Part shown: piece after piece, positions 8,584-13,310 of the stretch | Layout: every line of letters begins with the position of its first letter | Numbering within the stretch: the first letter of the stretch is position 1 | Source of the DNA: Euperipatoides rowelli | Taxonomy: Eukaryota; Onychophora; Udeonychophora; Euonychophora; Peripatopsidae | Assembly: GCA_003024985.2 (NCBI GenBank) | Contig: PXIH01S0058685.1 | Strand: one strand, 5' to 3' | DNA: 13,310 nt | Made by a program: the position numbers and the translations under genes | Notes under the pieces: generated by a model | Database searches by the model: none | What the model was told of the DNA's origin: nothing | Seen by the model: the letters and a program-made list of their open reading frames with translations, nothing else

Positions 8584-8720
8584 ATTAGTGATTGACCATT
8601 ATAGAAGTCACAGCAATATTCTTATTCTTTCAATCGTTTTTTTCATGAGAAAATAAAAAATAAAAAAAAGTGTCAAAAGCATGAAAATAGCCGTGGCTTC
8701 CATAATGGTCAATCACTAAT
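8584..8720. repeat. Fold-back repeat with 30-bp arms
   Basis: The left arm 8584-8613 (ATTAGTGATTGACCATTATA...) and the reverse complement of the right arm 8691-8720 match at 27 of 30 positions, with a 77-base AT-rich loop. Weaker similarity extends outward to about 8545 on the left and 8760 on the right. A related sequence is present at 421-610, in another intron, so this is probably a small mobile fold-back element. It has no coding sequence. Target duplication is not clear. Confidence 0.75.
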
Positions 8721-9426
8721 CGATTGACATGTGTAGTTCTTCTCAATTTATCTTTGTGATAAAGAAATTATCCATTTGTGAAAAAAATATCTTATAATGA
8801 GGACAACGGAAATTGATAATATACTAACGCTTTGCAGTCATATGTCACATAAAGTGCAAAGATGTTGCCAATGCACAAATGAAAAAAAAGATGGCTATAG
8901 CATTCCTATTACTTCCCAATGTACACATATATTATTATAGAAATGAAAATATAACCTATCATCTATTAAAAGGTTAATGCAATAGAATACCCCTGGAGGT
9001 AAGATGTAGAAAATAGTTTATAAATTTTAATGGAAGTAAATGAATGATGTTTTGGTAAATGTGAAGATGTGATAGTCTGCCCAATAGAAACTAAGATGCT
9101 GGATAGATTCCAATAACATTTATTTACTGGAAGCCACCACATAAACAAAATAAAGACAGCAATACACTGTGTTAAGAAAATCTGATACAGAAACATAAAA
9201 AACCCCAATCTAACCAAATTCCGTACACCAGCGGGGGTAGTACAAACTCCTTGGGAGTGACATACAACATCCCAGCCACAGAAATAAAATAAACAAATAA
9301 ATGGAGATGGAATGACGCATGTCAAATCTAACAAATAAGAATCTGAATAATGTGAGTAGGCCTATTCTCTTAAAAAATCAAACAGCATACACACATGCAA
9401 AACAAAACAGGAATAAATTAACATTA

Positions 9427-9540
9427 ATTTGCATATGCAAGGAGACGTCACTTTGCACATATTCTATAACTCTAATTTGAATATGATCGTGTTCCGAAGC
9501 CAGTAACAGCGCCTTCTACGCACGGCGCAGGAACTATTTA
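9427..9540 (-). promoter_or_regulatory. Possible regulatory patch: octamer, CRE-like site and CpG-richer block
   Basis: On the minus strand an exact octamer ATGCAAAT (9434-9427) and TGACGTC (9450-9444, seven of eight bases of the CRE palindrome) lie 10 bases apart. They sit next to a short CpG-richer block at 9488-9530 (several CG within AGCGCCTTCTACGCACGGCG) that stands out in this CpG-poor window. A TTAAATA sequence is at 9541-9535. An alternative internal promoter or enhancer of the beta-subunit gene is possible, but single motif matches in 13 kb are weak evidence. Confidence 0.2.
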
Positions 9541-11662
9541 AGTGGTGTTTTCTCTTAGATAAAAAAAAATGTTTGATGCCCGTGTAACGGTCTTAAACGC
9601 TAGTTGTTTATAATTTGTGATTGATCAGATAACGTTAATACAACATTTGTTATGAATAGCTGAGGCCCTATTTATAATACAGGAGGAAAAAGATAAAGTT
9701 TTTTCTCATTGTTTTATTAACTGGAAAAGAAAGGAAAAAAAAATTTTTTTTTAATTTATTAATCGTTAATATTGTATATAATTCTTATTTACTTTTTGTG
9801 TAATTTATTGTTATTACGTGGAATCTGGATGAGCATTAGTGTGACGATCCCTATCTATTCATGAAATATAATTTTTATATTATGTGAGTAGCCTTAACAT
9901 TAACAATAACATAATGAAAGTAAACAATTTACAAATATGACACGGCTAATACCCTGCATGAGCAAGCGAATCTAAAAGAATAAAAAAAAAAAACTATTAA
10001 TTTGTTATAACGCCTATAACGGCGTAGTTAAATAGCATCTTTAATGTTCAGTTGCATGGGAACATATGTTTAAGATTACAAATTTTCAAAGCCTTAGCCC
10101 TTTTGTGAGATAATTTATTCACAAATAAATAACCTTGCAAATGACTTTATTCTACCAAGTTATGAATTATTAACACCTATAGCCTGAAATTTAATGCGAG
10201 GAAAATATTAATTCTCTGTGAACATAACCTTGTATTTATCAATGAGACTGTTTGAACACAAAAACATAGAAGCCCCAATATTGAAAAAAGTACAAAGTCC
10301 AGTCGAAATATTTCTCTCAACGATTTATCCATTATTTCTCTCAGAAGTCGACAGAGCTGCCCTAGTTATTTACATACTGTACATTTCAAAAGTACAAATT
10401 TCTATTAGAACTAGAAGGGAATCAACTTTGATGTCTCAATGTCAGTCCAATATGTCATATTTCTTTTAATGGATTATTGAAGCGAGGGACAAGTACGAGT
10501 AGAAAGAAATTTCACTAGCAATTGGATTCAGTCATTCTCCGATACACATTTTTAAACAAAAATAGAAATTGCTTAAGGCCTACAGTACATCTACGTCTAA
10601 GTATTAAATAATATTTCTGTTATATACCGTATTGGAAGGAATCCCACAGACTACCACTGTTTTTGCTAAAAATACTTTAAAATTTAATTAAAACATTTTA
10701 TTTTTGAGTTAATGAAAGGTAAACTTAAAAATGGCAATGACGTTAATCAACTGATTTTCAAAAAAATATGCATTAAATTTTTACTGCTAAATTATATCTC
10801 AATACAAAATTTAAAAAAATTTAACATAGTCTCACAAATGTCATTCAAAGGATCAAATAATAGCAAATACGGCTACCAAGCATTTTTTTAATGTGAAGTT
10901 AAATTCCATATTTGCAAGACATCAAATCATTATAATCGTTAATAACTAAAAATTTATGACATATTTTTTTTACTCCGAATACCTAAATTTAGCAATTTTA
11001 ATATCATTTTTAAGACTAGGCCTATGTTTAATTTATTGAATATAGGCTATTATTTTACTTTTAGTAATACGTTAAGTTTTCAAAAGCTGTTACTACACAC
11101 AGGTACTTAACAAACAATTTTTTTAAAAAAAAAAACAAAGTTGACATGATTTGCATTGTGTTATTACAATATTTTTTTTTTTTTGCCTAGGGATTTATTT
11201 TTTAATGTTTTTTAGTCATAATATATTTAGGTATACCATAATGAAGCCTATTATGGTCTAAAGACATGGTTTCCTAAACTGACATATTTAAGAAGGGGTG
11301 AAATAGGGGAAACAAACTTTTTTTTTTTTCTTAAAAAAAAAAAACATGTGTCTTTGTTTACACTAGTATTGTAAACTATCTCGTAAATCAGCAAGTAAAT
11401 AATAAACATGTAAATCAAACATAACCAAGTAAGTAATGAAAAAAAATTACATTTCTTTTATTCTACAAACATTATGAACATTTTGTTAGGTTCTTTTTCT
11501 AAAACGTGTAGGCTACCTATAGATACATGTGTAGGTGCTTGAGGAAAGAATGGGTTTGAATCTGATATACAGTACATATTATTTTTTCATAATTAAAAAA
11601 CATTCCCTTGTAGATTTTAAAGCAATGTGAAATAAATGGATGAATGAATCTTGCTCGAACTA

Positions 11663-11912
11663 TCATAACATTAATGAAAAAATAGAAGATAAATTACTTT
11701 CTTAATTTTGACAGATTTTCATATTCTTCATTATTTTTATTCTAAAATAAGTACTGTACTTTTTTTTTTACTTTTAAAACAGAAGACAAGTAAATAATTT
11801 AATTATAATATAATTAAATTATATTATACTCTCTGTCAGACTGATCACAACATTAATGTATGTATAAATGCTTAATTACTTTCTCATTTTGACACCTTTT
11901 TATTGTCTTATT
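11663..11912. repeat. Diverged direct repeat spaced 182 bp, second copy interrupted by a hAT element
   Basis: Copy 1 from 11663 (TCATAACATTAATG...) and copy 2 from 11845 (TCACAACATTAATG...) share ATTACTTTCT, ATTTTGACA and further blocks. Copy 2 is split by the hAT-type insertion at 11913 and resumes at 12723 with TTTATTTTAAAATAGG, corresponding to TTTATTCTAAAATAAG at 11735-11750 in copy 1. The repeat therefore extends on both sides of the insertion, and copy 1 shows the uninterrupted site. Confidence 0.7.
11794..11822. repeat. Perfect 29-base AT palindrome
   Basis: Two 14-base arms are exact reverse complements around one central A at 11808 (ATAATTTAATTATA / TATAATTAAATTAT). It consists only of A and T and lies between the two direct repeat copies. 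It could extrude as a cruciform. In DNA this AT-rich, chance formation is plausible. Confidence 0.85.
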
Positions 11913-11995
11913 CAGTGTCGGTCGGGCGGCACTCGGCTGAGAATGGTCAAGGGCCTTCGACCACAGAGCCGTAGCCAGCCTTTTCTAAATTTGAT

Positions 11996-12398
11996 AAGCT
12001 TTTTTTATGACGTTTTATTACCCTTTTGATACACTTGGTAAGCTTTTTTTTTTTTGGTTGTATGGACGTTTTGTTATCCTTTTGATAGATTTGATAAGCT
12101 GTTTTTTTTTAGTTGTATGCTCATTTTGTTTCCATTTACCATCCCTATATAGTTTCCTGGTTTACCTTTGCCGAGCCTATAGGTCCCCCGATCCTATCAT
12201 TCTGGCAGTGTTGGATCTACACTTTTTTTTTTTTTTTTTTTTGGGGGGGGGGCAAAGTTGGCTTCTGACGGCCCCAATTTCTGTGTTTTTCCAAACAAAA
12301 TATTTTAATAAGCTTTTTTTTTTTTAGTTGTATGGACGTTTTGTACTTCAAATGTAAATAATTTGAGGCTTTTTTTTTTTGTTTCTATGACATTTTGA
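11996..12398. repeat. T-rich repeat units AAGC-Tn-AGTTGTATGGACGTTTTG
   Basis: About five diverged units begin at 11996, 12040, 12096, 12310 and 12366. Each has an (A)AGCT or GGCT start, a run of 7-13 T, a GTTGTATG-like block and a GACGTTTTG or related block. The second and fourth units are nearly identical (GTTGTATGGACGTTTTGT). Three units lie in the outer hAT element, and two lie inside the nested element. Confidence 0.75.
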
Positions 12399-12510
12399 TA
12401 GCCCTTATATACTGTATAATTTTTTTACTTCAAAGCCATTTTGCTGCCCCCCTGATGTGGTACCCAGGGCATTTGCCCCATCTTGCCCCCCCCCCCCTAA
12501 CCCGGCACTG
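12206..12510. mobile_element. Nested hAT-type non-autonomous element with perfect 8-bp target duplication
   Basis: The left end reads CAGTGTTGGATCT. The right end, reverse-complemented from 12510, reads CAGTGCCGGGTTA. CAGTG(C/T)(C/T)GG ends are typical of a widespread hAT-type family in animal genomes. The flanking 8 bases CATTCTGG at 12198-12205 and 12511-12518 are identical, a perfect hAT-length target duplication. The interior includes a run of 20 T and 10 G (12223-12252), a G/C-rich right subterminal part with GGGCATTTGCCCC, and a run of 12 C (12486-12497). It is 305 bases long and has no coding capacity. Its perfect duplication makes it younger than the outer element it interrupts. Confidence 0.88.
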
Positions 12511-13222
12511 CATTCTGGTCATAACTCTGTAGTTTCATATGTATTTTGTTCAAACACGCGGGGCCCCTATCCATCCCTTTCAATGTGAGAGCTTTGCTTT
12601 CATGATAACTTTTATTTTTAGATAATTACCTACATAAAATGAAAAAAAAAAAAAAAATGGAAAAAAAAAAAAAAATTCCCCTTGTGACCAGCTGACCTGG
12701 CCGGACCGACACTGGCCTTATTTTTATTTTAAAATAGGCATTTTTTTTTCCTTTAACTAAAATGAATGACAGAAATAAATGAATTTGTGAGTATTAATTC
12801 AAACAACTATCTACCTAATTTGTAATTTGAAAAGCGATAATATTACGTTCATATAATTCCAGAAATGTGTCAATTTAATCCGTGTAAGTTGAGATTTAAC
12901 TGTATAGCCTATCGTAAAAAAAATATTTGATAAAAGTTGAATTTTTTTAGCAAAATAACAATAAGCTATCTAATGCAAATTATTTAACCCTTCTCATACT
13001 ACACTCTCATCCTATGAGGGCAGAAGCAAGCAGCACCATTAAAGAGATTTCATCAGGCATCCACAAAAAACATCTTACAAAATTTTTAATTTCCTAAATG
13101 CTTCAAGTCTATTATCAACGCTATTTTTAACTTTGTCAATTAAGCTTTATTTTGCCAAAAAAAAATTGTTTAATTCATCAAATTTTCTTATTTAATTTAA
13201 AAAGATGTGAAAATCTAAAGGC

Positions 13223-13296
13223 CGCCATACACACAATTTATTTGCCGATCTGGTCTGAACGCTAGGTCTGACAGATAGATTGTTGTGTGTATGGCG
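13223..13296. repeat. Foldback with perfect 14-bp arms
   Basis: CGCCATACACACAA (13223-13236) is the exact reverse complement of TTGTGTGTATGGCG (13283-13296). The loop is 46 bases and includes two GGTCTGA copies (13252-13258, 13265-13271). This looks like a short MITE-like foldback or the paired ends of a deleted element. Target duplication is not clear and the right flank is almost at the window edge. Confidence 0.65.
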
Positions 13297-13310
13297 CTGT
13301 CTGAAATTAA

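Larger units (their letters stand above)
11913..12714. mobile_element. Outer hAT-type non-autonomous element, interrupted by a second element
   Basis: The left end reads CAGTGTCGGTCGGGC. The right end, reverse-complemented from 12714, reads CAGTGTCGGTCCGGC. Weaker similarity continues inward (GGCTGAGAATGGTCA versus TCAGCTGGTCACA). The 8-base flanks GTCTTATT (11905-11912) and GCCTTATT (12715-12722) agree at 7 of 8, as expected for a hAT target duplication. Inside are T-rich repeats, a short palindrome (11945-11962), a possible further hAT-like end (CAGAGCCGTAGCCAGCC at 11964-11980) without a partner, a nested element (12206-12510) and two A-runs of 15-16 bases near the right end. No transposase is encoded. 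The 106-codon plus-strand frame at 12007-12327 is mostly homopolymer-encoded and not a gene. Confidence 0.85.
8113..13310 (-). other. Intron (or 5' region) upstream of exon A, partial
   Basis: The stretch ends TTTTCAG at 8113 on the minus strand. The first coding exon of CACNB, which varies between isoforms, should be further upstream. I looked for a short minus-strand exon with a start codon and a GTAAGT-type donor in frame with GSADS and found none I would defend. In 8121-8540, 9600-11640 and 12800-13200 I see only AT-rich sequence with homopolymer runs. Other parts are listed separately as repeats, mobile elements and a possible regulatory patch. Confidence 0.7.

Noticed and set aside
9180-9300. 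Possible tRNA-derived SINE on the minus strand
   Set aside because: A GGTTAGATTGG stretch only poorly fits the B box consensus and no A box or poly-A tail is placed correctly.
11236-11260. Small hairpin ACCATAAT / ATTATGGT
   Set aside because: An 8-base stem in AT-rich intron with no context suggesting a terminator or RNA gene.
12152-12175. GGCTCGGCAAAG followed by GTAAAC on the minus strand, considered as a first-exon donor for CACNB
   Set aside because: It lies inside the outer hAT element, with no start codon frame leading into GSADS.
12007-12327. Plus-strand 106-codon frame
   Set aside because: Long phenylalanine and glycine runs come from T and G homopolymers, and the frame crosses the boundary of the nested element.

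Overview
This is AT-rich (roughly 70% A+T) animal nuclear DNA that is almost entirely intronic. Its one recognisable gene lies on the minus strand. Three exons spell a continuous piece of the voltage-gated calcium channel beta subunit (CACNB family): the conserved N-terminal helix and the complete split SH3 core. Read 5' to 3' on the minus strand they are exon A (8112-7996), exon B (5160-5038) and exon C (1115-982). Both A/B and B/C junctions are phase 0, with canonical GT...AG introns of 2835 and 3922 bases. The first coding exon(s) must lie beyond position 13310, or be too short to recognise. The HOOK remainder and the guanylate-kinase-like domain must lie before position 1. The protein ([11 protein letters not shown] in place of the vertebrate-type pattern before the SH3) looks like an invertebrate, probably protostome, single-copy beta subunit. 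I cannot name the species.

Layout along the plus strand: 1-981 is intron with one copy of a dispersed fold-back repeat. Exon C follows and has two competing splice donors 16 bases apart. The large intron 1116-5037 holds a terminal-inverted-repeat element (1401-2152), a diverged direct repeat (2430-3015), a 101-105 bp tandem repeat (4141-4371) and an inverted repeat (4521-4639). Exon B is followed by intron 5161-7995, with a short tandem repeat (6354-6471), a hAT-type non-autonomous transposon with an 8-base target duplication (6521-6887), a poly-C run and two degenerate GTAT/GTGTAT microsatellites. Beyond exon A, 8113-13310 contains a fold-back repeat (8584-8720), a small CpG-richer patch with octamer- and CRE-like sites, and a nested pair of hAT-type elements (12206-12510 inside 11913-12714). 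The outer element sits in one copy of a 182-bp-spaced direct repeat whose sister copy preserves an empty site. A short foldback (13223-13296) ends the window.

There are no RNA genes, no CRISPR, no bacterial features and no convincing second gene. All other open reading frames are compatible with chance or repeat-derived sequence. The most informative points are the tandem splice donors of exon C, the nested hAT insertions with a paralogous empty site, and a T-rich repeat unit shared across the boundary of the nested element. I found no clear evidence of an undescribed biological system.
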